Source of the DNA: Prauserella cavernicola | GTDB taxonomy: Bacteria; Actinomycetota; Actinomycetes; Mycobacteriales; Pseudonocardiaceae | Direction: 5' to 3' | Length of the DNA: 64,000 nucleotides | Assembly (NCBI RefSeq): GCF_016595675.1 | Contig: NZ_JAENJH010000007.1 | Span: 62,001 to 126,000 of the forward strand | Shown here: positions 8,251-16,455 of the stretch, one piece after another | Layout of the letters: each line of letters begins with the position of its first letter | Numbering within the stretch: position 1 is the stretch's first letter | Program-made: the position numbers and the translations under genes | Notes under the pieces: model-generated | Told to the model about the DNA's origin: nothing | The model's input: the letters and a program-made list of their open reading frames with translations, nothing else | Database searches by the model: none

Positions 8251-8859
8251 TCAGGCGTGGACGGCCACGCGGGCGCGTGCGTCGGCGCCGGGGTCCGCGG
8301 CGCGGCGGGGTGGTACTCCACCGGTCTCGGGCCGGTGTTCGAAGTGCCACCATTCGTTGTCGTAGGTGCGGTAGAGGTTGTGGCCTGCGCCGTGTTCCTC
8401 GAGCCACCGGGCGCCCTCGCGCGGGCGGACGTCGAGTGCGATTCCCTTGACGTGGCGCGATTGCTCGGGCGGCAGCACCAGCAGCCTCGCCGCGGCCTCC
8501 GATCCGGACCGGCGCACCTCCTCGTCGAAGAGGTGCCGCTGGGTCCCGGGGTCGCGGTGTCCCGACGTGAGCCCGATGAGCTGGCCGTGCTGCCAGAACG
8601 CCTCGGTGCGGGCGGCGGTGAACGCGGCGCGCGCACCGTCGGCCAGCCCGCCGAGGTCCTCCCTGGGGAACCGCAGGCCCAGCGCCCAGCCGCAGGCCAG
8701 CTCGCGAGCCCGACGGGGCCGCCAGGCCAGAGCGGGCAGCAGCAGGAGCACGGCGAGCAGCTTCGTGACGGCGGCGAAGACCCGGTCCCGGGCGGCGCGC
8801 GGGCCGTCCACGGTCGGAGTCGGCGCGGGCCTGTCGCCACGGGTGTCACCGGCGCTCAT
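8251..8859 (-). CDS. Membrane-anchored VanY-like D-Ala-D-Ala carboxypeptidase (M15)
   Basis: A 202-aa protein with an uncleaved N-terminal hydrophobic helix (about residues 28-46) and an extracytoplasmic M15B peptidase domain. Visible motifs are TSGHRDPGTQ (98-107, containing Arg102), SRHVKGIALDV (134-144) with metal ligands His136 and Asp143, and NEWWHFE (168-174) with metal ligand His172. These match zinc carboxypeptidases that trim D-alanine from peptidoglycan stems. It stands alone, convergent with the amidohydrolase gene only 9 nt away, so no vancomycin-resistance operon is implied. The C-terminal tail is Arg/Pro-rich and not conserved. Confidence 0.82.
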   Translation of the reverse strand: MSAGDTRGDRPAPTPTVDGPRAARDRVFAAVTKLLAVLLLLPALAWRPRRARELACGWALGLRFPREDLGGLADGARAAFTAARTEAFWQHGQLIGLTSGHRDPGTQRHLFDEEVRRSGSEAAARLLVLPPEQSRHVKGIALDVRPREGARWLEEHGAGHNLYRTYDNEWWHFEHRPETGGVPPRRAADPGADARARVAVHA

Positions 8860-9043
8860 CTTGCCTCATCCCCTCTGGTGCACGATGCGTTGTTCCCTCA
8901 AGGGTGTCCCGGCCGCGAGTTCTGGACATCGGCTCTCCGGACGGGCCTGGAGGCGTCCGCATCGGCCGTCTGGCCGATGCCGGATGGCCGATCGCGAGCC
9001 CGCGCCTCGGGACAACCGCCTGATGGTCCACTGAGGACAGAGA

Positions 9044-9075
9044 AACGGGGCTCGCGGTGACCCGCGAGCCCCGTT
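9044..9075 (-). terminator. Strong hairpin terminator of the DUF4232 gene
   Basis: A perfect 14-bp inverted repeat (AACGGGGCTCGCGG / CCGCGAGCCCCGTT) with a 4-nt TGAC loop lies 24 nt beyond the stop of the DUF4232 gene. No T tract follows, as is usual in actinomycetes. The remaining sequence up to 8860 shows no gene. Confidence 0.75.
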
Positions 9076-9098
9076 CTCACGCTGTCATGGTGTGGTGA

Positions 9099-9665
9099 TC
9101 AGGGCAGACCCAGGACGTAGGAGCCCGGGTGCGTGGCGCCGTCCTGGCGCAGGACCGGCAAGTCCTCGGGCCACGCGAAGGTCACCGGGGTGTCGAGGCC
9201 CGGAGGCGTGACGCTGATGGTCTCGGGCGTCCAGTCGTCCTCGGGCAGGCTCGGGGTCAGCGTCCGCAGCGTCGCCACCTCGCTGCCCTCACCGGGTGTG
9301 AGGGCGACGAAGTCCTTGTCGTGACCAGGTTCCTGCGGCAGGCGGAACGTGTCGCCGTAGGGCGCGTGCTCGGGGCCGGTGAGGTCCACAGTGGGCAGTC
9401 CTTCGACGCCGCAGGTGGTCTCGGAGATGTTCTTGAGGATGAGCGTGCGGTCGAATTGTCCCTGCACGCCCTCGGTGGGTTGCGGCTCACCCGCGATGAC
9501 CTTCAGCTGCCCGGAGGCGCACGGCGGAACCTCGGCGCCCTCCGTGGCTCCCGGCGAGTCGGCCGTCGACGCCGAGGCGGTGGTCATTCCGACGATCCCG
9601 ACGACGAGGGCGCCGCTCGCGGCGACGACACCGGTGGTCACACGCTTGGCAATGGACTTGGACAT
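9099..9665 (-). CDS. Secreted DUF4232-family protein
   Basis: A 188-aa exported protein. It has a signal peptide (MSKSIAKR, hydrophobic core VVAASGALVVGIVGM, cleavage near TASA at about 30-33) and then a DUF4232 domain, recognised by its two Cys residues (PPCASGQL near 49 and ETTCGVEGLPTVDL near 98) and the NISETTCGVEG turn. DUF4232 proteins are actinobacterial extracytoplasmic proteins of unknown function, often lipoproteins. This one has no lipobox. The ATG follows GGGAGGAAAG. It is monocistronic with its own terminator, and the moderately AT-rich region upstream (9666-9940) should hold its promoter. Confidence 0.8.
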   Translation of the reverse strand: MSKSIAKRVTTGVVAASGALVVGIVGMTTASASTADSPGATEGAEVPPCASGQLKVIAGEPQPTEGVQGQFDRTLILKNISETTCGVEGLPTVDLTGPEHAPYGDTFRLPQEPGHDKDFVALTPGEGSEVATLRTLTPSLPEDDWTPETISVTPPGLDTPVTFAWPEDLPVLRQDGATHPGSYVLGLP

Positions 9666-9985
9666 CGAACTTTCCTCCCTTGATCGGGTGATTGCTCGTC
9701 ATTTCTGAATGACGACTACCCGTTCTCCGGTTCGCTCACTCTGTTCTTTCGGTCAGTGAATTCTGACTCCTCGACTCTTTCTCATGACCGGTAGACGCAC
9801 GTCGAGAGCGCGAAGTTGACCGGAAGTGAACTCAGTCACAAAATTCTGAAATGGTGAACCCTGTGCAATTCGCGACGACGGTGAGCTTTATTAGCGGCGA
9901 ATTAGCTGCCCGGATTTACGTGTTTATCGAGGTACGGCCACGCGGCGTCGTCCCGGGTGTGAGCGCGCCGCTGCTTCCGCGGACT
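9666..9985. other. AT-richer intergenic region
   Basis: This stretch is clearly less GC-rich than its surroundings and contains no convincing gene. Short dyads occur (TCATT-TCTG-AATGA near 9701, GTCAG-TGAATT-CTGAC near 9754). It should carry the promoter of the leftward DUF4232 gene. On the right it runs into a degraded gene. Confidence 0.4.
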
Positions 9986-10297
9986 GAGGCGACAGCGGGC
10001 GTTGTCGACCCCGCCGGCCTGTCCTCCGGTGACGCGTGGGCCAACAGCCGCCAGCCCCGCACGATGGCCGGAGCGGACGCCAGGGGCAGGCTCCTTCTGA
10101 CCACAGTGGATGGTCGCTGATCCGGTGGCAGCGAGGGCTTCACGCTCGAGGAGGCCGCCCGCTTCATGCGCTCGATCGTGAACGCGATCAACCTCGACGG
10201 CGGCTCGACCACCAGGGCCGTCACCGGAGTTCTCGTCAACACACCCTCGGATGCCGCGGGGGAGCGGGCGGTCGGCGACACGATCCAGGTGCTGCCC
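9986..10297 (+). pseudogene. Remnant of a phosphodiester glycosidase (NAGPA-domain) gene
   Basis: One frame encodes the C-terminal half of a NAGPA/phosphodiester glycosidase domain: NSRQPRTMAGADARGR, LLLTTVDGR, then EEAARFMRSIVNAINLDGG and NTPSDAAGERAVGDTIQVLP. These match the family's RxPRTAxGxxxxGxLxxVxVDGR and NLDGGGS motifs. An in-frame TGA at 10118-10120 splits it directly after VDGR, where intact homologues read VDGRQPGGSEG. A residue is also missing from the LDGGGS loop. The N-terminal half and a start codon are absent. It is a 5'-truncated, stop-containing relic next to an exported phosphoesterase gene. Confidence 0.7.
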
Positions 10298-10424
10298 GGC
10301 CGACTCGGCCGTGACGTGTCCAGAAGTTCACGGTTTGGTCGCATGGAGCTAGCCACGCCGCACCTTGTGGTTGGACTTCGCGGATAACCTCGGCGTCCCC
10401 CGAACCGACTTGCAAGGGACGACG

Positions 10425-11624
10425 ATGGACGAGCGGGCCGACCTTTCCGCAGCACCCGAATCGACCGAGGCCGGCGTCGGCAGGCGCCAGTTCATGGCGC
10501 TGGGCGGACTCGGCGCCGCCACCGTTGCGCTCGGCGGCACCGCACCCGCGGCGTCGGCGGCGCCCGCGCCGGCCTCGCGAACGGCGAAGCTGCGCTTTCG
10601 CAAGGACGGCACGTACAAGATCGTGCAGTTCAACGACACGCAGGACGACGAGCGCATCGACCGGCGCACCCTCGAGCTGATGAACGCCGTGCTGGACGAC
10701 GAGCGACCCGACCTGGTGATCCTCAACGGCGACAACATCACCGGCGGCTGCGACACCGAGCTGGAGATGCGGCAGGCGATGAACAACGTCGTGCAGCCGA
10801 TGGAGGAACGGAAGATCCCGTGGGCCATCACCTACGGCAACCACGACGAGGACTCCACTGAGACGGCCGGTCTCGACGAGTCCGAGATGCTGGAGTTCTA
10901 CCGGTCCTACGACCACAACGTGAACGAGCGCGGCCCGCGCGGCGTCACCGGCACCGGCAACATGAACCTGTTCGTCCGCGCCTCCCGCGGGAACAAGCCG
11001 AAGTTCAACCTCTGGCTGCTGGACAGCGGCCGTTACGCGCCGGAGACCCTCGCCGGCCAGGACTTCGAGGGCTACCCGACCTGGGACTGGCTGCGGATGG
11101 ACCAGGTCGCCTGGTACTACCAGCGGTCGACGGAGATCGAGCGGCAGGCCGGCCGGAAGGTGCCGGGCCTGATGTTCATCCACATCCCGCTCTGGGAGTA
11201 CCGCTTCATGTGGTTCGGCAGCGTCGACGGCCGCACCGACGCCGACCACGCGCGTGGCGTGGCCCGGCACGGCATCGTCGGTGAGCGCAACGAGGCCGAG
11301 TGCCCCGGGCCGTTCAACAGCGGCATGTTCAACGCGATCCAGACCCGCGGCGACGTCAAGGGCGTGTTCTGCGGGCACGACCACATCAACACCTACCACG
11401 GCGACTACTACGGCGTGCTGCTCGGCTACGCGGGCAACACCGGCTTCGGTACCTACGGGCTGTCCGGTGCCGAGCGCAACCGGCTGCGTGGCGCGCGGGT
11501 CTACACCCTCGACGAGAACACCGAGGACGTGCTGGAGAGCACCTACATGGTCTTCGCCAAGGACTACGGCATCGACCTGACCGCGAACGACCAGAGCATC
11601 GACCCGGGGCCGTTGCCGTCCTGA
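10425..11624 (+). CDS. Tat-exported metallophosphoesterase
   Basis: A 399-aa calcineurin-like phosphoesterase. The Tat signal is visible: RRQFMALGG at residues 20-28, a hydrophobic stretch to about 45 and an ASA cleavage region. Metal and active-site blocks are NDTQ (70-73, in the DxH position), NGDN (101-104), GNHDE (138-142), FIHIPLWEY and GHDH. These match the purple-acid-phosphatase/Dcr2-like branch acting on phosphoester substrates outside the membrane. ATG 10425 is preceded by AAGGGA. A hairpin follows the stop. The substrate is unknown. The adjacent phosphodiester glycosidase relic suggests a former phospho-sugar scavenging locus, which is inference. Confidence 0.85.
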   Translation: MDERADLSAAPESTEAGVGRRQFMALGGLGAATVALGGTAPAASAAPAPASRTAKLRFRKDGTYKIVQFNDTQDDERIDRRTLELMNAVLDDERPDLVILNGDNITGGCDTELEMRQAMNNVVQPMEERKIPWAITYGNHDEDSTETAGLDESEMLEFYRSYDHNVNERGPRGVTGTGNMNLFVRASRGNKPKFNLWLLDSGRYAPETLAGQDFEGYPTWDWLRMDQVAWYYQRSTEIERQAGRKVPGLMFIHIPLWEYRFMWFGSVDGRTDADHARGVARHGIVGERNEAECPGPFNSGMFNAIQTRGDVKGVFCGHDHINTYHGDYYGVLLGYAGNTGFGTYGLSGAERNRLRGARVYTLDENTEDVLESTYMVFAKDYGIDLTANDQSIDPGPLPS

Positions 11625-11633
11625 TCGGACACT

Positions 11634-11666
11634 CCGGGCCGCCGGACGTCGTGTCCGGCGGGCCGG
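11634..11666. terminator. Bidirectional terminator between convergent genes
   Basis: CCGCCGGAC (11639-11647) and GTCCGGCGG (11653-11661) form a 9-bp stem with a 5-nt loop. After one mismatch the stem continues for 4 bp (CCGG at 11634-11637 with 11663-11666). It lies between the convergent phosphoesterase and FMN oxidase genes and can serve both. Confidence 0.7.
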
Positions 11667-11668
11667 GA

Positions 11669-12886
11669 TCACGCCAGCCAGGGTGCGCGCACGAACGAGC
11701 GGTCCAGATCGCCGATCCTGGCCGCGCCCATGAGCTGCATACCGACGCGGACCTCGTTGGTGAGCAGGTCGAGAGCCCTGGTCACGCCCTGCCGTCCGCC
11801 CGCCATCAGCCCGTACAGGTAGGCCCGTCCCAGCAGGACGAAGTCGGCGCCACAGCACAGGGCGGCGATGACGTCCGCCCCGCTCATGACACCCGAGTCG
11901 AGCACGATCGGGATGTCAGGGCCGAGCTCACGGCGCACTTCGGGCAGTGCCGTGAGCGACGCGGGCACGTGGTCGAGCTGGCGTCCACCGTGGTTCGAGA
12001 CCACCACGCCGTCGGCGCCCGTGTCGACGGACCTGCGGGCGTCCTTGCCGGTGAGCACTCCCTTGACGAAGAGCTGCCCCGGCCACACCGAGCGGATCCA
12101 CGCCAGGTCCGAGAAGTCCAGGGACGGGTCGAACATCGAGTTGATCAGTGTCGGCAGGTCGGTGCTCGACGGCGAGAGCGAGGCGAAACTCAAGGGATCG
12201 GTGGTGAGGAAGTTGAACCACCACTCGGGCCGGTACGACGCGTCGGCCAGTGTGCGCAGCCGGATCCGGGGCGGGATGGTCATCCCGTTGCGAACGTCGC
12301 GCAGGCGCTGGCCCGCGACCGGGGTGTCGACAGTGACCAGCAGGGTGTCGAACCCGCTCGCCCACGCCCGGTCGAGCAGCTCCTGCGACCGGGCGCGGTC
12401 CTTCCACAGATACAGCTGGAACCACCGCCGGGCCTGCGGCGCCACGGCGGCGACGTCCTCGATGGACCGAGTGCCCATCGTGGACAGTGAGAACGGAATC
12501 CCCGCCCGTTGCGCCGCCACGGCGCCCGCCTCCTCGCCCTCGGCGTGCATGAAGCGAGTGAAGCCCGTCGGGCCGATGCCGAAGGGCAGGGCGGAGTGCC
12601 CTCCGGCGATCGTCACCGACAGGTCCACCTCGGCGGTGCCGTGGAGGACGGGCGGGAGCAGTTCGACGTCGTCGAACGCCGCCCGGTTGCGCGCCAGTGT
12701 CCGCTCGCGGCCCGCGCCGCCGTCCACGTAGTCGAACGCGGGCTTGGGCGTGCGGCGTTTGGCGATCGTCCGCAGGTCCCAGACGTCGGCCGCTCGGGCG
12801 AGCCGCGCGGCGCGACGGTCGGGGTTGAACCGCTCGAAGCGCATCAGCGCGGCGAGCTCGGAGAGCTGGGGTCGGCGTCGCATCAT
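11669..12886 (-). CDS. FMN-dependent alpha-hydroxyacid oxidase/dehydrogenase
   Basis: A 405-aa member of the LldD/glycolate oxidase/mandelate dehydrogenase family, which oxidises 2-hydroxyacids to 2-oxoacids with FMN. Visible signatures are FDYVDGGAG (substrate Tyr region), GPTGFTRFMH, FQLYLWKDR, the FMN lysine in FVKGVLTGKDA, and the active-site SNHGGRQLDH holding the catalytic His and substrate-binding Arg. The C terminus has LGRAYLYGLMAGG. The ATG overlaps the stop of the upstream MHS transporter (ATGA, 12883-12886), so the transporter probably imports the hydroxyacid oxidised here. Lactate, mandelate and glycolate cannot be told apart by eye. Confidence 0.88.
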   Translation of the reverse strand: MMRRRPQLSELAALMRFERFNPDRRAARLARAADVWDLRTIAKRRTPKPAFDYVDGGAGRERTLARNRAAFDDVELLPPVLHGTAEVDLSVTIAGGHSALPFGIGPTGFTRFMHAEGEEAGAVAAQRAGIPFSLSTMGTRSIEDVAAVAPQARRWFQLYLWKDRARSQELLDRAWASGFDTLLVTVDTPVAGQRLRDVRNGMTIPPRIRLRTLADASYRPEWWFNFLTTDPLSFASLSPSSTDLPTLINSMFDPSLDFSDLAWIRSVWPGQLFVKGVLTGKDARRSVDTGADGVVVSNHGGRQLDHVPASLTALPEVRRELGPDIPIVLDSGVMSGADVIAALCCGADFVLLGRAYLYGLMAGGRQGVTRALDLLTNEVRVGMQLMGAARIGDLDRSFVRAPWLA

Positions 12887-14229
12887 CGTTCCGTCGTCGT
12901 GGCTTCGGTGGTCAGGGGCGCGACGGCGGGCCTGCGGCGGGACCACACGAGAAGTGCCGCCACCGAGCTCACGCAGCACAGGGTGAGGAACGACGCCGCC
13001 GGCCAGGTCGCACCGTCGAACGCGGCGATCAGCGCGGTCGCCACCAGCGGCGTGGTGCCGGCCACGAGCACGCCGTTGAACTCGCGTACCAGCGCGATAC
13101 CGCTGAATCGTTGTTCGGCGGGAAACAGGTCGGCCAGGAACGCGCCCTGAGCACCCGAGGTGCAGGCGATGACCACGCCGTAGCCGATGGCGAGCGCCAC
13201 CGTCGCCACGACGGTGTCGCCGGTCGTCAGCGCCGAGAAGAGCGGGAACGCGAACAACGCGCCGGCCGCCGACCCGAACAGCAGAACTCTGCGCGCCCCG
13301 AACCGGTCCGCGGCCCAGCCGCCGACCGGGGTGCCGATGATGCCGAAGACGGTTCCGATGGTGACCGCGGCCAGCGCCTCACTGCGCTCCATGCCCACCG
13401 CCGACGACGTCATGTACGCCAGCGAGAAGGTGGCCATGATGTAGTTCAGTGCGTTGTGGCCGGTGATCGAGAAGAAGCCCACCGCCACCGCTGCCCGGTG
13501 CCTGCGGAGCAGTTCGACGAGCGGGAGCTTGGTGTCCTGCTGATCGGCCGCGCGGCGCTGCGCCTCGACGTACTCCGGGGTCTCCTCCAGCCGCTGCCGG
13601 ATGAACACGGCGAGCCCGAAGAGCACGGCGGAGGCCAGGAACGGCACTCGCCACGCCCAGTCCAGCAGTACGGCGTCGTCCAACGCCGACACACCCAGGA
13701 ACGCGCCGGTGGCCAGCACGATGCCGGCGGGAACGGTGGCGAGCACGAGTGAGGTCAGGTAGCCGCGGCTGCGGCTCGGCGCGAACTCGGCCACGAGGGT
13801 CACGGCCCCGGCCAGCTCGGCTCCGGCGCCCATGCCCTGCAACAGGCGTAGCACCACGAGCAGTACCGGAGCCAGTACGCCGAGCGTGGCGGGTGTGGGC
13901 AACAGTCCGATGCCGACCGTGGCGACGCCCATCAGCACGATCGTCAGCAGCAGTGCGGGTTTGCGCCCGACGCGGTCTCCGATGTGGCCGATCAGGATGC
14001 CGCCCAGTGGCCGGGCGAGGAATCCGACGGCGAACGTGGCGAAGGCGGCCAGGGTGGCGGCGGTCTCGGTGCCTTCGAAGAACAGCGGCCCGATCACGAC
14101 GGCGGCCGCCGCGCCGTACAAGGCGTAGTCGTACCACTCGATGAGGGTGCCGGTCATCGCCGCGATGAGTGCTCTGCGAGTGCCCTTGCTCAGCTTCGCC
14201 GACGCAGGGGGTGGGACGTCGTTGTCCAT
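12883..14229 (-). CDS. MHS-family MFS transporter (metabolite:H+ symporter)
   Basis: A 448-aa, 12-helix major facilitator of the metabolite:H+ symporter group (shikimate/KgtP/ProP-like). Markers are the N-terminal GTLIEWYDYALYG, typical of MHS carriers, and the loop 2-3 motif GDRVGRKPALL. It is the first gene of a leftward two-gene operon with the FMN oxidase and is divergent from a GntR regulator, which should control it. The expected substrate is an organic acid, plausibly a 2-hydroxy acid given the coupled enzyme. Confidence 0.88.
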   Translation of the reverse strand: MDNDVPPPASAKLSKGTRRALIAAMTGTLIEWYDYALYGAAAAVVIGPLFFEGTETAATLAAFATFAVGFLARPLGGILIGHIGDRVGRKPALLLTIVLMGVATVGIGLLPTPATLGVLAPVLLVVLRLLQGMGAGAELAGAVTLVAEFAPSRSRGYLTSLVLATVPAGIVLATGAFLGVSALDDAVLLDWAWRVPFLASAVLFGLAVFIRQRLEETPEYVEAQRRAADQQDTKLPLVELLRRHRAAVAVGFFSITGHNALNYIMATFSLAYMTSSAVGMERSEALAAVTIGTVFGIIGTPVGGWAADRFGARRVLLFGSAAGALFAFPLFSALTTGDTVVATVALAIGYGVVIACTSGAQGAFLADLFPAEQRFSGIALVREFNGVLVAGTTPLVATALIAAFDGATWPAASFLTLCCVSSVAALLVWSRRRPAVAPLTTEATTTER

Positions 14230-14254
14230 GCCCGAATCTCCAGTGGGGGAGGTG

Positions 14255-14277
14255 AGATATTTCTGAAAGATATTTCT
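14255..14277. promoter_or_regulatory. Direct-repeat operator between MHS operon and GntR gene
   Basis: Two perfect 10-bp direct repeats AGATATTTCT (14255-14264, 14268-14277) are separated by GAA, in an AT-rich patch between divergent genes. The placement fits an operator for the adjacent GntR-family regulator or a promoter core for both genes. Confidence 0.5.
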
Positions 14278-14322
14278 ATCATGGGTGTGTGGCGCTATGG
14301 AAGTATCCGCGTGGAGGTGTGC

Positions 14323-14985
14323 ATGGCCCAGGAGTCGATGGCTGATCGCTTGGTGCGTCAGTTGCGCGAGATGGTGCTCACGGGAGGGCTGGCTCCCGGG
14401 TCGGTCATCGTCGAGCCGCAGTTGGCCGAGCAGTTCGGTGTCTCCAAGACGCCGGTGCGGGAGGCGCTACGGCTGCTGGCGACCGAGGGGCTGGTCGCGG
14501 TGGTGCCCAAGAAGGGCTATCTGGTCAGGACCCTTGGCCCGCAGGACGTCAGCGAGGTGCTCGACCTGCGCATGCTGCTGGAGCCCCATGCGGCAGGTGC
14601 GGCGGCGATGTTCGCCGACGCGTCCCTGGCGAGCGAGCTGCGCGCCATCCTCGACCGGCAGGCGGAGGTGGCCGGTGCCGATCCGCTGGCCGGAATGTAC
14701 GAGGCGCGGCTGTTCCACCAGGGAATCGCGCGCGCGGCTCGCAATCGCCGCCTGGCCGAGACACTCCAGCGCTGCTTCGACGAGTCGGCCCGCGCGCACC
14801 ACGTCCTGCCGGGACTCCAGTTGCACATGACCAGGAAGCAGGAGCTCGAGGAACACGAGGCCGTCTTCGAGGCCATCGCCGCCGGAGACCCGAACCGGGC
14901 GGGCGAGGCCATGCGTGCCCACCTACGGACGATCCACGACACGGTCATGCGTCAGGTCGCCCACGGCTCCGGGCTGTGGGACTAG
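14323..14985 (+). CDS. GntR-family (FCD-type) transcriptional regulator
   Basis: A regulator of about 220 aa. The N-terminal winged helix (LVRQLREMVLTGGLAPG, then LAEQFGVSKTPVREALRLLATEGLV) is followed by an all-helical FCD effector domain (about 85-215) with the conserved metal/acid-binding positions in DLRMLLEP, FHQGIARAA and HEAVFEAIAAGD. FCD regulators sense organic acids. It is divergent from the MHS transporter/FMN oxidase operon and is its likely repressor. ATG 14323 has GGAGGT at 14313-14318; an alternative ATG at 14281 would add 14 residues of non-conserved sequence. Confidence 0.85.
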   Translation: MAQESMADRLVRQLREMVLTGGLAPGSVIVEPQLAEQFGVSKTPVREALRLLATEGLVAVVPKKGYLVRTLGPQDVSEVLDLRMLLEPHAAGAAAMFADASLASELRAILDRQAEVAGADPLAGMYEARLFHQGIARAARNRRLAETLQRCFDESARAHHVLPGLQLHMTRKQELEEHEAVFEAIAAGDPNRAGEAMRAHLRTIHDTVMRQVAHGSGLWD

Positions 14986-15003
14986 CACCGCACGCGGCTG
15001 TCG

Positions 15004-15927
15004 CTACGTGGTCAGGTGCTCACGGTAGAAGGGAACGAGCCGGGACATGGCCTGCTCGATGTACTCGGGCACGTCGTACATCTCGTAGTGGCCCGCTCCC
15101 TCGACGATGTGGAGGTCGACCGGGTTCGGCGCTCGCTTCCACAGCTCCATTCCCGCCTCGTAGGAGCCGGTGTTGCCCCGGCGTCCGGCGACGACGACGG
15201 CCAGCGGCTGCGTGAGCAGTTCCTCGATGTGGGCGAACGCGTCGTAGCCGAGCAGGAGGGAGTCGCTGCGCGCGAGCCGACGGTTGGTGGAGTGCTCGCT
15301 GTGTCCACGCGGGGTGCGGTAGTACGTGATCGCCTGTGTGGTGTCGATGTCGGTGAGTCCGATGGCCTCGGCGTCCTCGAGGGTGTCGGGCAGCCAGTTG
15401 ACGCGGCCGAGCCGTCCATTCAGGACTTCCCGCGTGCGTGCCGCCGCGAGGTCGTCCAGTGCCGCGGCGGCGCCGTGCGGAGCGAAACTCCGGAACGACG
15501 AGCCCATGTTGCCGCCGACGACGGTGCCGACCGCCCGGATGCGGTGGTCGGTGCGGGCTGTGTGCACGGCATATCCGCCACCGGCGCAGATTCCGAGGAC
15601 TCCGAGGCGCTCCGGGGTGACACCGGGAAGGAGGGTCAGGGCGTCGATGGCGTAGGAGATGTCCTCGCCGCGGCGATAGGGATCCTCCACGTCCCGTGGT
15701 TCGCCACCGCTTCGACCCTGGTGGGCGGGATCGAAGACGAGTGCGACGAACCCGTTGTCCGCCAGCCGCGATGCGTAGTTCGCGCCGATCTGCTCCTTGA
15801 CACTGCTGCCGGGTGTGGAGAGCACGACCGCGGCGTGGGACTGCCCGGGGTCGAACCCGTCCGGCAGGTACAGGTCGGCCGCGAGGTCGAACGGGTCTCG
15901 CGGGATGGAGATGTGCTGCAGTGGCAT
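15004..15927 (-). CDS. Alpha/beta hydrolase (dienelactone-hydrolase-like, Cys nucleophile)
   Basis: A 307-aa alpha/beta hydrolase. The oxyanion region includes LSTPGSSVKEQ and the nucleophile elbow is LGICAGGGYAV, with Cys rather than Ser, as in dienelactone hydrolases (GYCxGG). A catalytic His is likely in VEGAGHYEMYD near the C terminus and an Asp/Glu lies in the preceding loop. It resembles the X-Pro-peptidase/YcjY-like branch. It is divergent from a MarR regulator with operator-like repeats between them, so it is probably the regulated gene. The substrate is unknown; lactones or esters are plausible. Confidence 0.8.
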   Translation of the reverse strand: MPLQHISIPRDPFDLAADLYLPDGFDPGQSHAAVVLSTPGSSVKEQIGANYASRLADNGFVALVFDPAHQGRSGGEPRDVEDPYRRGEDISYAIDALTLLPGVTPERLGVLGICAGGGYAVHTARTDHRIRAVGTVVGGNMGSSFRSFAPHGAAAALDDLAAARTREVLNGRLGRVNWLPDTLEDAEAIGLTDIDTTQAITYYRTPRGHSEHSTNRRLARSDSLLLGYDAFAHIEELLTQPLAVVVAGRRGNTGSYEAGMELWKRAPNPVDLHIVEGAGHYEMYDVPEYIEQAMSRLVPFYREHLTT

Positions 15928-15966
15928 GGGCCGAGCCCCTTTCGCCTACGCTGTACGATCGTAGTC

Positions 15967-16000
15967 TTGTTCAGAGTTCGTGTTTGTTCAGTATCGAACT
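15967..16000. promoter_or_regulatory. Putative MarR operator
   Basis: TTGTTCAG occurs twice (15967-15974 and 15984-15991), 17 bp apart. The second copy forms an imperfect dyad GTTCAGTATCGAAC (15987-16000). The site lies between the divergent hydrolase and MarR genes, where an autoregulatory operator is expected. Confidence 0.5.
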
Positions 16001-16036
16001 AACATGGGACTGTATCACTGCGGGGAGGAGTGTGCG

Positions 16037-16453
16037 ATGTCCTCGGACGACGCGGCGCAGCTCTGGAAGTTGAACCAGCGCCTGCTGACGGTGGTGATGA
16101 ACTCCTGTGCGGACACGTTCGACGAGCTCGGCCTGGAGACCAAGGAGTTCTTCGTCCTGGACGAGGTCGACACCTGTCAGTACCCCGCAGCGCTCGCCGC
16201 GAAGCTGATGATCCCGAAGGCGAGCGTGACCATGTATCTGAGGAGCCTGGTCGCGAAGGGGCTCGTGCGCAGGGAGATCGACGACCAGGATCTGCGCCGT
16301 CATCGGCTGGCGACCACGGACAGAGGTCGAGAGGTGCGCCAGCGCGCGCTCGACGCGCTCGCCGCGGAGTTCGCGATCATCATGGGCCGGCTCGACCAAC
16401 GCGACCGCGACGAACTACGGCGACTGCTGCACGCGCTGCTCGACCCGAGCTAG
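16037..16453 (+). CDS. MarR-family transcriptional regulator
   Basis: A 138-aa winged-helix regulator. The helix-turn-helix spans about residues 45-90 (YPAALAAKLMIPKASVTMYLRSLVAKGLVRR), followed by the wing DDQDLRRHRLATTDRG typical of MarR. It is probably a dimer, de-repressed by a small aromatic or phenolic ligand. ATG 16037 is preceded by GGGGAGGAG; the frame is open upstream to 15980 but without a better ribosome site. It probably controls the divergent Cys-type hydrolase. The nucleoside hydrolase gene begins 3 nt after its stop. Confidence 0.85.
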   Translation: MSSDDAAQLWKLNQRLLTVVMNSCADTFDELGLETKEFFVLDEVDTCQYPAALAAKLMIPKASVTMYLRSLVAKGLVRREIDDQDLRRHRLATTDRGREVRQRALDALAAEFAIIMGRLDQRDRDELRRLLHALLDPS

Positions 16454-16455
16454 CG

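Noticed and set aside
8251-8859. A vancomycin-resistance (van) locus around the VanY-like peptidase
   Set aside because: No vanH/A/X ligase-type genes or van regulators are adjacent; a solitary M15 peptidase is a common cell-wall enzyme.
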